Position numbers and translations under genes: made by a program
Assembly: GCF_002245495.1 (NCBI RefSeq)
Contig: NZ_NQJF01000009.1
Coordinates: 62,001-126,000 of the forward strand
Reading direction: 5' to 3'
Length of the DNA: 64,000 nt
Origin: Oceanimonas baumannii
GTDB lineage: Bacteria; Pseudomonadota; Gammaproteobacteria; Enterobacterales; Aeromonadaceae
Shown here: piece by piece, positions 46,804-55,095 of the stretch
Numbering within the stretch: the first letter of the stretch is position 1
Layout: each line of letters starts with the position of its first letter
The notes under the pieces: model-generated
What the model was told of the DNA's origin: nothing
The model's input: only the letters and a program-made list of their open reading frames with translations
The model's database searches: none

Positions 46804-47397
46804 ATGGCAAAAGCAAAACCGGGAAAAAAAACTCCACCGGCCACAGGCCAGATAAGAATTATCGGCGGTCAGTGGCGTGGGCGAAAACTGCCGGTGCTGC
46901 ACAGTGAGGGGCTCAGGCCGACCACAGACAGAATCAAAGAGACGCTGTTTAACTGGCTGATGTTTGATATTCGCGATCGGCGTTGCCTGGATTTGTTTGC
47001 AGGAAGCGGCAGCCTGGGATTTGAAGCCCTGTCGCGCCATGCGACCGAGGTCGTGCTGGTAGAAAAGGACGCCACCGTGGCTGCCCAGCTCAAACGCAAC
47101 CTGGCCACATTACCGGCCGCACCGGGTACTGTGGTGCAGGCTGACGCCGAGCAATATCTGCAACAGGCGGCACAGCCCTTTGACCTGGTGTTTCTCGACC
47201 CCCCCTTTCACAAGGAACTGTTACCCAATGTCTGTGCCTTGCTTGAAGCCAATGGCTGGCTCAACGACGGTGCCCTTATTTATATCGAGCGGGAACAAGG
47301 GCTGGCACTACCTGCCCTTCCCGCCAATTGGCAGCTATATAAAGACAAACAAGCCGGCCAGGTCACTTATCAACTCTACCAAAGGGAGCAAATGTAA
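46804..47397 (+). CDS. rsmD: 16S rRNA (guanine-966-N2)-methyltransferase
   Basis: SAM-dependent enzyme that methylates G966 of 16S rRNA, 197 residues. The SAM-binding region is DLFAGSGSLGFEALSR and the catalytic NPPY-like motif is LDPPFHKE. The N-terminus RIIGGQWRGRKLPV is typical of the family. It is divergent from ftsY, as in E. coli, and followed two bases later by yhhL. Confidence 0.95.
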   Translation: MAKAKPGKKTPPATGQIRIIGGQWRGRKLPVLHSEGLRPTTDRIKETLFNWLMFDIRDRRCLDLFAGSGSLGFEALSRHATEVVLVEKDATVAAQLKRNLATLPAAPGTVVQADAEQYLQQAAQPFDLVFLDPPFHKELLPNVCALLEANGWLNDGALIYIEREQGLALPALPANWQLYKDKQAGQVTYQLYQREQM

Positions 47398-47399
47398 TA

Positions 47400-47684
47400 A
47401 TGAAGGTACTCAACCTGCTAATGCGGCTGGTCATGCTGGTATTCTGGGGCGGTATTATTTATGCCCTGCTCGGACCCGGTTTTGCTGAGGCCGGCTCCAC
47501 GCCGCTGATCCTGGGAGCCGTTGTACTGGTGATGCACATACTGCAGATGCTGATGCTGAAACAGGTGTCCAGCCTGCTTAACCCCAGTACCGTTGACTAC
47601 CTGGAAGTGCTGGTATTCGGTTCCTTTGCCATGCACCGTCACCGGACCCGTCTGAAAGAACTGAGCGAACAGCAGAAACGCTGA
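47400..47684 (+). CDS. yhhL: DUF1145 family membrane protein YhhL
   Basis: A 94-residue inner-membrane protein with two or three helices and a hydrophilic end. Its family (DUF1145) has no known activity. It follows rsmD immediately, the same pairing as rsmD-yhhL in E. coli, which supports the assignment. It converges on a zinc-ribbon protein gene with two bases between stops. Confidence 0.82.
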   Translation: MKVLNLLMRLVMLVFWGGIIYALLGPGFAEAGSTPLILGAVVLVMHILQMLMLKQVSSLLNPSTVDYLEVLVFGSFAMHRHRTRLKELSEQQKR

Positions 47685-47686
47685 AA

Positions 47687-48007
47687 CTAGCGTTCCGGGC
47701 CTTCGGGTCCGGAACCACACTGCCAGCAAACCTCAAAGCTGGCGTCATTTTCTTCGCCGCATTGTCTGCAACGCCAGCTGCGCCCGCCTTGCTGCTGATA
47801 GCCCTGTATAAACTCCCGCGCCTGCTGCCAGTCATTTGCCTGCACCAGCAAGGTCACCCGAGCCACATCCATCGGCAACTCTCCCAAGGCCCCCGACAGT
47901 GCTTCACCTTTCAGTTGCACTGCCATACCACGGCTTTCCAACGCCCCTTTGAGGGTATGTGCTTCCAGGCTGTTGGCAGCCTCAAACACCACAATCCAGT
48001 TACTCAT
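47687..48007 (-). CDS. DUF2007-type protein with C-terminal zinc ribbon
   Basis: A 106-residue protein. Residues about 1-70 resemble DUF2007 (putative signal-transducing protein; VVFEAANSLEAHTLKGALES at the start). The C-terminus carries a four-cysteine zinc ribbon, CRQCGEEND...CWQCGSG, of the RanBP2/rubredoxin-like type. No activity is established. The start at 48007 lies 24 bases after the CsrB-like RNA terminator, so it must use a promoter of its own or read-through. Confidence 0.75.
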   Translation of the reverse strand: MSNWIVVFEAANSLEAHTLKGALESRGMAVQLKGEALSGALGELPMDVARVTLLVQANDWQQAREFIQGYQQQGGRSWRCRQCGEENDASFEVCWQCGSGPEGPER

Positions 48008-48028
48008 TCGGCCCTGCCAGACACAATA

Positions 48029-48302
48029 GAAAAAGGGGGTGACGTCATGTCACCCCCTTTTGGGTTGTCGTATGGTTAATCCTTAAACCAAGTTGCTCCC
48101 TGCAATCCCTGACAATACCTTTTCCTTAAGGCGATCCTCTTACCGTTCCGTCGGCGTGTCCTTATGGTCATCCTGACCGCAGTTCATCCTGAGCTGCATG
48201 ACTATCTCCGTCCGGGGAGGTGTCCCTTACCGCATCCTGCGGTGATCCTTTCGCCGTTCCTGGCAGCCGGTCTTTCCTGACCAACTTTCCTTGCTCCTTG
48301 CA
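48029..48302 (-). ncRNA. csrB: CsrB-like sRNA antagonist of CsrA
   Basis: On the minus strand the region contains about 18 GGA motifs in roughly 240 bases, many in AGGA or CAGGAUG form in the loops of small stems (for example CTCAGGATGA, GTCAGGATGACC, GCAGGATGCGG). It ends in a strong intrinsic terminator (48031-48061). The layout closely resembles E. coli CsrB, including the terminal CAGGGAGCAAC. CsrB sequesters the RNA-binding protein CsrA. The 5' end is set at about 48302 from the promoter, giving about 270 nt. No protein-coding frame is seen here. Confidence 0.9.
48031..48061. terminator. Terminator of the CsrB-like RNA
   Basis: Perfect 13-base arms AAAAGGGGGTGAC / GTCACCCCCTTTT with a 5-base loop; on the minus strand it is followed by TTTTTC. 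It belongs to the sRNA, as the downstream gene starts after it. Confidence 0.92.
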
Positions 48303-48308
48303 CCACTA

Positions 48309-48336
48309 ACTATAGAGAACTTTCCCTTTGCCTCAA
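48309..48336 (-). promoter_or_regulatory. Sigma-70 promoter of the CsrB-like RNA
   Basis: Minus-strand -35 TTGAGG (48331-48336) and -10 TATAGT (48309-48314) with a 16-base spacer, giving a start near 48302. Confidence 0.7.
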
Positions 48337-48471
48337 GCCGACTGTCTGAGAAAAAAGAATACATTTATGCAAAGCCGGGCAAAGAATAAAGTTAACCAGT
48401 TGTTTTAAAACATAAAACACACAAAACACGACGTCAAATCTGCATACGAAAGCGCCTTCTCCCACACTGAA

Positions 48472-48489
48472 CGTGAGAGATCTCTTACA
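48472..48489. promoter_or_regulatory. UvrY/GacA-type activator box
   Basis: On the minus strand TGTAAG-AGATCT-CTCACG, close to the GacA/UvrY consensus TGTAAG-N6-CTTACA. It is centred about 178 bases upstream of the inferred RNA start, a distance typical for csrB genes under BarA-UvrY control. Confidence 0.72.
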
Positions 48490-48590
48490 ATCATGCAGGG
48501 CATTATCGTCATGCTATTTCACAACAACAAAAACAGTGGCACGTCTGACGGGGCTTTCTTAGGATAAACTTATCTATTAAAGGAGGCTTT

Positions 48591-49448
48591 ATGAACCAAT
48601 CGGAATTATCCTCTCCACTGGCCACACCAGAGTGGCTGTCTCAACATCTCGATCATGCAGACCTGGTCGTACTGGATGCCAGCTGGCATATGCCCGCCAG
48701 CGGCCGTAATGGCGTTGAAGAATGGCGGCAACAACGTATTCCCGGTGCCCGTTTTTTTGATTTTGATGGCCGCATTAAAGATCAGAACACCAGCCTGCCG
48801 CACATGCTGCCCGATGAAGCCCTGTTCAGCAGCGAGGTTTCAGCACTCGGCATCAGTAATGATCAGACAGTGGTGATTTACGACAGCCTGGGGCTGTTTG
48901 CCGCCCCCAGAGCCTGGTGGATGTTCCGTGCCATGGGGCACAGTAAGGTGGCGGTACTGAATGGTGGCCTGCCCGCCTGGATAAAAGCCGGCATGCCACT
49001 GGAGCAAGGGGAGCCCGCTGCAGTGAAGCCTGGTCGGTTTAACGCCCGGTTACAACCTGGCTGGATTGCCGACGCTAATTCAGTCGAGCAAGCCCTGCTG
49101 AGCGGAGAACATGCTGTACTGGATGCCCGCAGCCGCGAGCGCTTCAGCGGTGCCGCTGCCGACCCGCGTCCGGGTGTGCGCGCCGGTCATATGCCCGGAG
49201 CACTGAACCTGCCTTTTAATAAGGTGCTGACTGACGGCAGCATGCGACCTGCTGAGCAGTTGCGCGCACTCTTCGCGCCTTTGCTCGACAATAAGCAAAA
49301 GCTGGTATGCAGTTGTGGGTCAGGCGTAACAGCAGCCATTCTGGCACTCGCTGCAGAGCTGGCAGGTTACGAGAACATTGCCGTTTATGACGGCTCCTGG
49401 AGCGAATGGGGCGCCTCGGCTCACCTGCCGGTCGACAAGGATACCTGA
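48591..49448 (+). CDS. sseA: 3-mercaptopyruvate sulfurtransferase
   Basis: Two-domain rhodanese-type enzyme (285 residues) that moves sulfur from 3-mercaptopyruvate to acceptors and can produce H2S. The active-site loop is CSCGSGVTAA near residue 240, where CGSGVTA is characteristic of mercaptopyruvate sulfurtransferases rather than thiosulfate enzymes. The N-terminal domain has DGRIKDQNTSLPHMLP. A GGAGG ribosome site precedes the ATG. It lies after the csrB regulatory region. Confidence 0.92.
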   Translation: MNQSELSSPLATPEWLSQHLDHADLVVLDASWHMPASGRNGVEEWRQQRIPGARFFDFDGRIKDQNTSLPHMLPDEALFSSEVSALGISNDQTVVIYDSLGLFAAPRAWWMFRAMGHSKVAVLNGGLPAWIKAGMPLEQGEPAAVKPGRFNARLQPGWIADANSVEQALLSGEHAVLDARSRERFSGAAADPRPGVRAGHMPGALNLPFNKVLTDGSMRPAEQLRALFAPLLDNKQKLVCSCGSGVTAAILALAAELAGYENIAVYDGSWSEWGASAHLPVDKDT

Positions 49449-49487
49449 AGGACGGAGGGCTGCTCTTACTGAGCGAAAGACAAACAA

Positions 49488-49511
49488 AAAACCCGCCATA
49501 TGGCGGGTTTT
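49488..49511. terminator. Palindromic bidirectional terminator
   Basis: Perfect 24-base palindrome built from AAAACCCGCCAT and its complement, between the convergent sseA and yijD genes, with T-runs on both sides. Confidence 0.85.
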
Positions 49512-49529
49512 ATTCCGAAAGCAAACAGA

Positions 49530-49907
49530 TTACTTCTGCGCTTCGGCCTCGGGCACCGGACGCTCGGCCACTCCCATCTTGATGGCCAGCCAAATCACCA
49601 GCACCAGGGTGATCATCACCGACAGATAGTTAGTACCCATTTCCGGAAACTGGGTGCGCAGAAACGCAGAATAACCAAATACACCCACCAGGAAACTCAG
49701 CAGAGTACAAACCGGGGTGTCACCTTCCATCGGCGCGCTCAGATACTCCTGATACAGCACGTATGCTGCCAGCGCCAGAGAAATGATGGGGAACACGGAA
49801 AACGCCAGCTCGCTTACGCTCAGGGTGGCCAGTGTAGCGTTACCACACAGACCTACCAGCAGCGCCAGCAGAATGGGTTTACGGCGAACATTCTTTTTTC
49901 CAGACAT
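49530..49907 (-). CDS. yijD: DUF1422 inner-membrane protein YijD
   Basis: A 125-residue protein with four hydrophobic helices and a short basic start (MSGKKNVRRKPILLALL). E. coli YijD (119 residues) has no known activity but is co-transcribed with fabR, as here (22 bases downstream). The ATG at 49907 follows AAGGA and is preferred over the frame extension to 49958, which overlaps fabR. Confidence 0.85.
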   Translation of the reverse strand: MSGKKNVRRKPILLALLVGLCGNATLATLSVSELAFSVFPIISLALAAYVLYQEYLSAPMEGDTPVCTLLSFLVGVFGYSAFLRTQFPEMGTNYLSVMITLVLVIWLAIKMGVAERPVPEAEAQK

Positions 49908-49929
49908 AGTAATCCTTCCTGATTTAGGC

Positions 49930-50541
49930 CTAGAGCCGTTTTGCCTTGTTATATGCATCTGCGCCCTTGGCGATCATACGCAGTTGCAGAATCATGCGCT
50001 CCGCCAGCACGGCACGCTCTTCTTCGTTCATGTCCAGCGCATCGGCACCGGCACTGAACACTAGGGTGACCATGGCCTGAGCCTGAGCCTCGGCATAGTC
50101 ACGGCTGGTCTTCTGCTTTTCTTCAAGGTAGTCGGTAAGCTCAGCAGTGAAGTGCTGTATCTCCCGTGCTACCGCCTGGCGAAAAGCGGCAGAAGTGCCC
50201 GACCGCTCCCGTAACAACAACCGGAACACATCAGGGCTATTATCGATAAATTCCATAAAGGTTTTTATCGAAATTTGTATCACACTACCGCCATCGGCAA
50301 TGCGCTGACGTGCCTGACGCATTAACTGACGCAGCGTCAGGCCGCCTTCGTCTACCAGAGTCAGCCCCAGCTCTTCCATATCCTTGAAATGACGATAGAA
50401 AGAAGTGGGAGCCAGCCCGGCTTCACGGGCTACCTCACGCAGGCTCAAGCCGGAAAAGCTGCGCTCGGCACTCAACTGACGAAACGCCGCTTCTACCAGA
50501 GAACGGCGAGTCTTTTCCTTTTGTTGTGCGCGAACACCCAC
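49930..50541 (-). CDS. fabR: TetR-family repressor of unsaturated fatty acid synthesis
   Basis: Repressor of fabA/fabB that senses unsaturated acyl chains. The 203-residue protein has an N-terminal helix-turn-helix with [20 protein letters not shown] and the region [18 protein letters not shown], nearly identical to E. coli FabR. The GTG at 50541 ([10 protein letters not shown]) matches the usual FabR start. The yijD gene follows. It is followed upstream by a 311-base gap. Confidence 0.93.
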   Translation of the reverse strand: MGVRAQQKEKTRRSLVEAAFRQLSAERSFSGLSLREVAREAGLAPTSFYRHFKDMEELGLTLVDEGGLTLRQLMRQARQRIADGGSVIQISIKTFMEFIDNSPDVFRLLLRERSGTSAAFRQAVAREIQHFTAELTDYLEEKQKTSRDYAEAQAQAMVTLVFSAGADALDMNEEERAVLAERMILQLRMIAKGADAYNKAKRL

Positions 50542-50852
50542 GACACACCACGCTAAAATCTTTAATGGCCGGATCATACCCTGTTTATGGCAGAGCAGTC
50601 AGCCCCGGTCGGCTAATTTATGATGATTCCCATTAATGATGTCAGAGGCGCCGAACCGAAAAACACCAAGAGGCAGCGCTTTCTTTTTATGCACCTCCTT
50701 ATGTTTTGCTTTGCTCTTACAACCTGACCGCTATGGAACGCTGACGAACAGAGTTTTCTTTGACAAAAACTCTGCAAAACTCCATAGTCTTCGCAATTTT
50801 ATATCATGGCTATCTGTACACTTAAGTTTACAACCACCAGGAGCAAGCAGAC
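50542..50852. promoter_or_regulatory. Gap between fabR and the sodium symporter gene
   Basis: No gene is seen in these 311 bases. Both flanking genes start outward, so it holds two promoters. An inverted repeat CAGAGTTTT / AAAACTCTG (50749-50774, 8-base centre) lies about 80 bases upstream of the symporter start and could be an operator. Confidence 0.45.
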
Positions 50853-52202
50853 GTGAGTGCAAGGGCGCAATTCAGCAGCAAGCTGGGATTTGTAATGGCC
50901 GCCGCCGGATCGGCGATTGGCGTAGGAAACATCTGGGGCTTTCCCACTCAGGCAGCCAGCAATGGCGGCGGTGCCTTTTTGCTGGTTTATCTGCTGATGA
51001 TAGTGCTGCTGGGTTATCCCATGCTGGTGGCTGAAATCACCATTGGCCGCCATGGCCAGGCAGGCCCCTTTCATGCTCTGCAAAAACTGACCGGCAACCG
51101 CTCCGGCAAGGCCATTGCCGGTCTGGTGGGGCTGGCAGCCGTCGTCACCGTGAGCCTGATTTTTACCTTTTATGCCATCGTCTCGGGCTGGTTTATCGCC
51201 TATGCACTGGATCCGCTGGCAAGGCTGGCCGGGGTGAGTGACAGTGCCGGCTGGCTGACCGCCTTTTCCACTTCGCGCAATCTGGCGTTCACACTATTAT
51301 TTGCCCTGCTCAGCCTGTATGTGGTGAGCCGCGGCCTGGAGCAAGGCATTGAAAAGTGGTCGAGCCGGCTGATGCCATTGCTGCTGCTGATGCTGATTGT
51401 GCTCACCGGCTATATGCTGACCCAGCCCGGTGCCGGCGAAGGACTGAAAGCCTATCTGGTACCCGATTTTTCCCGGGTACTGAACCGGGACGTACTGATC
51501 GGCGCCCTGGGCCAGAGCTTTTTCTCGCTGTCGCTGGGGGCTGCCGTCATGATGCTGTACGGTTCTTACCTCAGCCGCCAGTCCAGCATTCCGTCGCTGG
51601 CCGCCCAGGTGACCCTGCTTGACACCAGTGTCGCTTTCCTTGCCGGTCTGCTAATTTTGCCGGCCATGTATGTCGCCCAGCACAATGGCGTGGCCATTTT
51701 CGCCGAGGACGGCAGCCTGCTCAGCTCCGATACGCTGGTGTTCTCGGTCCTGCCGGCATTATTTGAAACCATGGGCCAGGCTCAGTACCTGATTGCCTTT
51801 GCCTTCTTTCTGCTGATGATACTGGCCGCCCTGACCTCGTCCATTTCCATGCTGGAAGCACCTGTCTCCCTGGCAATTGAAAGTACCGGCATGTCGCGCA
51901 TTAAAGCCACCTGGCTGATGACTGCGCTGTGTACCCTGATAAGCGTCATTATCGTATTTAACTTCGGCAGTCTGTTCGGACTGGTGATCACCGCGACCAC
52001 CCAGTATGCCCAGCCACTGGTCAGCATGTGCATCACTCTCTATGCCGGCTGGGTATGGCAGCGCAACAAGGTGCTGGCCGAGCTCAAAGCCGGTTGCCCC
52101 GATGTAGAACAGGGTCTGTTCTGGAAAATCTGGCCCTGGTATGTGCGCTTTGTGTGCCCAGTACTGGTACTTGTGGTCATCATTCAGTCCATCGGCGGAT
52201 AA
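50853..52202 (+). CDS. Neurotransmitter:sodium symporter family transporter
   Basis: A 449-residue inner-membrane protein with about 11-12 helices in the LeuT/SNF fold. The N-terminal sodium-site motif GSAIGVGNIWGFP is diagnostic, and TQAASNGGGAFLLVY follows. Such bacterial members take up amino acids (Leu, Trp, Tyr and others) with Na+; the substrate is not readable here. The start is a GTG with AGGAG eleven bases upstream. A clear terminator follows. Confidence 0.9.
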   Translation: MSARAQFSSKLGFVMAAAGSAIGVGNIWGFPTQAASNGGGAFLLVYLLMIVLLGYPMLVAEITIGRHGQAGPFHALQKLTGNRSGKAIAGLVGLAAVVTVSLIFTFYAIVSGWFIAYALDPLARLAGVSDSAGWLTAFSTSRNLAFTLLFALLSLYVVSRGLEQGIEKWSSRLMPLLLLMLIVLTGYMLTQPGAGEGLKAYLVPDFSRVLNRDVLIGALGQSFFSLSLGAAVMMLYGSYLSRQSSIPSLAAQVTLLDTSVAFLAGLLILPAMYVAQHNGVAIFAEDGSLLSSDTLVFSVLPALFETMGQAQYLIAFAFFLLMILAALTSSISMLEAPVSLAIESTGMSRIKATWLMTALCTLISVIIVFNFGSLFGLVITATTQYAQPLVSMCITLYAGWVWQRNKVLAELKAGCPDVEQGLFWKIWPWYVRFVCPVLVLVVIIQSIGG

Positions 52203-52224
52203 GCCTGACGCTCACTCAAACAAC

Positions 52225-52247
52225 AAAGGGCCGCATCGCGGCCCTTT
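52225..52247. terminator. Bidirectional terminator after the symporter gene
   Basis: Perfect 10-base arms AAAGGGCCGC / GCGGCCCTTT around a 3-base loop, followed by TTCT, between convergent genes. Confidence 0.85.
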
Positions 52248-52259
52248 TCTTTCAATTAC

Positions 52260-54440
52260 TTATCGGGTTTCCTGATCGTCCGGCGCACTCAGGCCGGCAG
52301 CCAGCCTGGGGCCTTTCTCCTCATCCGCCAGCGCCAGCAGAAAGGCATATTCCCGGGCCAGCTCATGATACGCTTCAAACCGGCCGGACTTGCCGCCATG
52401 GCCGCTGTCCATATCACAGTGCAGCAGCAGCAGGTTGTCGTCGATCTTCATCTCGCGCAATTTGGCCACCCACTTGGCAGGCTCCCAGTACTGAACCTGG
52501 GAGTCATGCAGTCCGGTGGTCACCAGCATATTGGGATAAACCTGAGGCTTGACCTGATCGTAGGGGCTGTAAGACTTCATATAGTGATAGGCATCGGCAT
52601 TGTTGGGATTGCCCCATTCGCCATATTCACCGGTAGTCAGCGGAATCGACTCATCCAGCATGGTCGTCACCACATCCACAAAGGGCACCACAGCAACCAC
52701 GCCCTTATACAGCTCGGGAGCCATATTGACCACGGCCCCCACCAGCAGGCCGCCGGCACTGCCGCCGGAAGCAAATACCCTGTGCTGGTCGCCATAGCCC
52801 TGCTGCACCAGCGATTTGGTGACATCAATAAAGTCGTTAAAGCTGTTCTGTTTGCTCATCAGCCGACCCTGATCATACCAGTCCCGGCCCAGCTCTTCGC
52901 CACCACGTACATGCGCAATGGCATACACAAAGCCCCGATCCAGCAGACTTAAGCGGGAACTGCTGAAGTCCGGATCCATGCTGGCGCCGTAAGAGCCGTA
53001 GGCATACACCAGCAGCGGATTAATGCCGTCCGATTTAAACAGGTCGGCACGATACACCAAAGATACCGGCACTCGGGTCCCATCCCGCGCGGTTATCCAG
53101 AGTCGCTCACTGCGGTAGTCACCGGCATTAAAGTGTTCGCCCACATATTGCTGTTTTAGCTCCCGTCGTTCCCCGGTATCCATATTGATTTCATAAATAG
53201 TGGACGGCCGGGTCATGGAAGAATAACCGTAACGCAACCAGGGCGTATCGGATTCGGGGTTAGTGCCCATCCAGCTGACATAAGCCGGGTCATCAAACTC
53301 AATCTGATGTTCGGTGTTCTCGCGTCTGTGTTTCCGACGCAGCTGCAACAACCCTTCACTGCGCTCTTCCAGCACCAGCCAGTCACGGAACAGGGCAAAC
53401 CCTTCCAGCAGTACATCGTCGCGAGCCGGGATCAGTGGCTGCCACTGGCCCGGTTCATCAATGCCATCCGTCACATACAGACCAAAGTTGGCACCATCTT
53501 TATTGGAGCGAACGTAAAAACGGCCATCGTAGTGGTCCAGATCATATTCATGACCATGGCGGCGGCCCATAAATAGCTGAGGATCGGCAGAGGGTTCAGC
53601 GGCGGGAATCATGCGCAGTTCACTGGCATCGGTGTTCCAGGAACCAATAAAAATATACTCACCCGAGCGGCTCTTGTAGAGGCTGGTATAGAAGCCACTA
53701 TCCTGCTCTTCATACACCAGCACATCCTGGCTTTGATCGGTGCCAAGCGTATGCCGATAAACCTGAAACGGCAGCAGGGTGCCTTCATCCTGTTTTACAT
53801 AGAACAGGGTGTTACCGTCTTTGGCCCAGACCAGATTACCGGAGGTGTTTTCCAGCACCTCAGAGTACAGCTCACCGGTTTGCAGCGACTTGAAACGGAT
53901 CTGATACTGGCGGCGGGATACAAAGTCCTCGGAAAACGCCAGGGTCTGCTGATCCGGGCTCACAGCCATCTGGCCCTGGCCATAATAAGATTGCCCTTCG
54001 GCCCGTTCATTGCCGTCGAGCAATAACTCCACCTGCTCTGGCTGACCATCCGGGTAACGCTCGGTAATACCGTATTCCTGCCCCTGCTGATAGCGGGTGC
54101 GATACCACCAACCCTGCTTCAGATAAGGCACCGTATTATCATCCTGACGAATGCGCGCCACCATTTCCTGAAACAGCTCTTCCTGCAGCTGGTTCAACGG
54201 AGTGAGCACCTGCTCACTATAGTGATTTTCCTGTTCCAGATAGTCGATGACATCAGCAGACTCTCGCTGGTCATCACGCATCCAGTGGTAGTTATCTACC
54301 CGTATATCATCATGGTTGTAGAGTACATGGGGGATTTTTTTAGCGACAGGCGGTTTAACGTCCACGTCGGCTCCTTTGGCATAGGGTTTGGCACACGCCA
54401 CCCATGCTAACATCAGGCAAAGTCGCACCCTATTCCCCAT
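52260..54440 (-). CDS. ptrB: Oligopeptidase B-type serine peptidase with an N-terminal export signal
   Basis: A 726-residue S9A peptidase that should cut after Lys or Arg in short peptides. A beta-propeller (about residues 90-440) precedes the alpha/beta hydrolase domain. The catalytic Ser is in GGSAGGLLVG, Asp in TTGLHDSQVQYW and His in DSGHGGKSGR. The N-terminus MGNRVRLCLMLAWVACA looks like a signal or lipoprotein peptide, unlike classical cytosolic PtrB. The start is well supported by AGGAG six bases upstream. Confidence 0.86.
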   Translation of the reverse strand: MGNRVRLCLMLAWVACAKPYAKGADVDVKPPVAKKIPHVLYNHDDIRVDNYHWMRDDQRESADVIDYLEQENHYSEQVLTPLNQLQEELFQEMVARIRQDDNTVPYLKQGWWYRTRYQQGQEYGITERYPDGQPEQVELLLDGNERAEGQSYYGQGQMAVSPDQQTLAFSEDFVSRRQYQIRFKSLQTGELYSEVLENTSGNLVWAKDGNTLFYVKQDEGTLLPFQVYRHTLGTDQSQDVLVYEEQDSGFYTSLYKSRSGEYIFIGSWNTDASELRMIPAAEPSADPQLFMGRRHGHEYDLDHYDGRFYVRSNKDGANFGLYVTDGIDEPGQWQPLIPARDDVLLEGFALFRDWLVLEERSEGLLQLRRKHRRENTEHQIEFDDPAYVSWMGTNPESDTPWLRYGYSSMTRPSTIYEINMDTGERRELKQQYVGEHFNAGDYRSERLWITARDGTRVPVSLVYRADLFKSDGINPLLVYAYGSYGASMDPDFSSSRLSLLDRGFVYAIAHVRGGEELGRDWYDQGRLMSKQNSFNDFIDVTKSLVQQGYGDQHRVFASGGSAGGLLVGAVVNMAPELYKGVVAVVPFVDVVTTMLDESIPLTTGEYGEWGNPNNADAYHYMKSYSPYDQVKPQVYPNMLVTTGLHDSQVQYWEPAKWVAKLREMKIDDNLLLLHCDMDSGHGGKSGRFEAYHELAREYAFLLALADEEKGPRLAAGLSAPDDQETR

Positions 54441-54555
54441 CTGTCACTCCTGGCAAGACTGTCCAAAAAACGAACAAATATTACCTGCGAAGTGACATCC
54501 AGGCCAGAAAAACCGGTGAAAATGACCGCTCAACATGAAAATAAAAGTCAAATGA

Positions 54556-54571
54556 GGCCACATACGCGGCC
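54556..54571 (-). terminator. Possible weak terminator downstream of ydbL
   Basis: GGCCAC / GCGGCC-type stem (54556-54571) with a 4-base loop, followed on the minus strand by a T-rich tract. The stem is short and imperfect. Confidence 0.4.
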
Positions 54572-54587
54572 TTTTTATGGATAGTGA

Positions 54588-54902
54588 TTACTTACGTTGC
54601 CAGCGGCCATCGGCCAGTTGCACATACTGCCCGGCAGGGGTGCGCTCGATATTCAGCTGACCAGCACGGCTTTGCACCACCGACAGGCTGGTACCGGTTT
54701 TCTTGGCGATATCCCGGTAGCTGTCGAGCCGCTTGCGGTTAATATCATTCACAATGGCACTTACCTGAGCATTGCCCTGTACCGCTCCTACCAGACCGTT
54801 TACCTGTTCGCCAATCAGCCCCTGCTGCTTGGCCTGCTGCAAATCCAGCGCCCAGGCCGACAAGCTGAGGGTTGCCGCCAAAATCATAGCCAACCATCTC
54901 AT
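54588..54902 (-). CDS. ydbL: YdbL family periplasmic protein (DUF1318)
   Basis: A 104-residue exported protein, signal peptide ending about residue 19 (SAWA). The conserved stretch LIGEQVNGLVGAVQGNA is typical of DUF1318. E. coli YdbL is thought to help the YdbH-YnbE intermembrane lipid bridge form correctly. The ATG at 54902 follows GAGGAG. It lies ten bases downstream of ynbE in the ydbH-ynbE-ydbL operon. Confidence 0.87.
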   Translation of the reverse strand: MRWLAMILAATLSLSAWALDLQQAKQQGLIGEQVNGLVGAVQGNAQVSAIVNDINRKRLDSYRDIAKKTGTSLSVVQSRAGQLNIERTPAGQYVQLADGRWQRK

Positions 54903-54912
54903 ATCAGTCTCC

Positions 54913-55095
54913 TCAGAACAGCTCCTGCTCCTGTTCAAACAGTTTTTCCAGTTCCCGATCCACCCGGACCCGGATCTCGTGATCCACTTTCACATTCAGG
55001 TTCACCGTAATGGGTTTGTCGGGAACCACTACTTCCACTCTCGGCGTGCAGGCTGTCAGCAACAAACCTGTCAGCACCATTGCGGTTTGCTTCAT
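54913..55095 (-). CDS. ynbE: YnbE-like outer-membrane lipoprotein
   Basis: A 60-residue lipoprotein with lipobox LTAC (Cys at about residue 16), the same size as E. coli YnbE. The body is a beta-strand-like KPITVNLNVKVDHEIRVRVD followed by a helical tail. YnbE multimers pair with the C-terminus of YdbH to form a bridge for phospholipids to the outer membrane. The start overlaps the ydbH stop by one base. Confidence 0.87.
   Translation of the reverse strand: MKQTAMVLTGLLLTACTPRVEVVVPDKPITVNLNVKVDHEIRVRVDRELEKLFEQEQELF

Noticed and set aside
47762-48079. Plus-strand frame over the start of the CsrB-like RNA
   Set aside because: It crosses the DUF2007 gene on the opposite strand and the sRNA terminator and shows no protein features.
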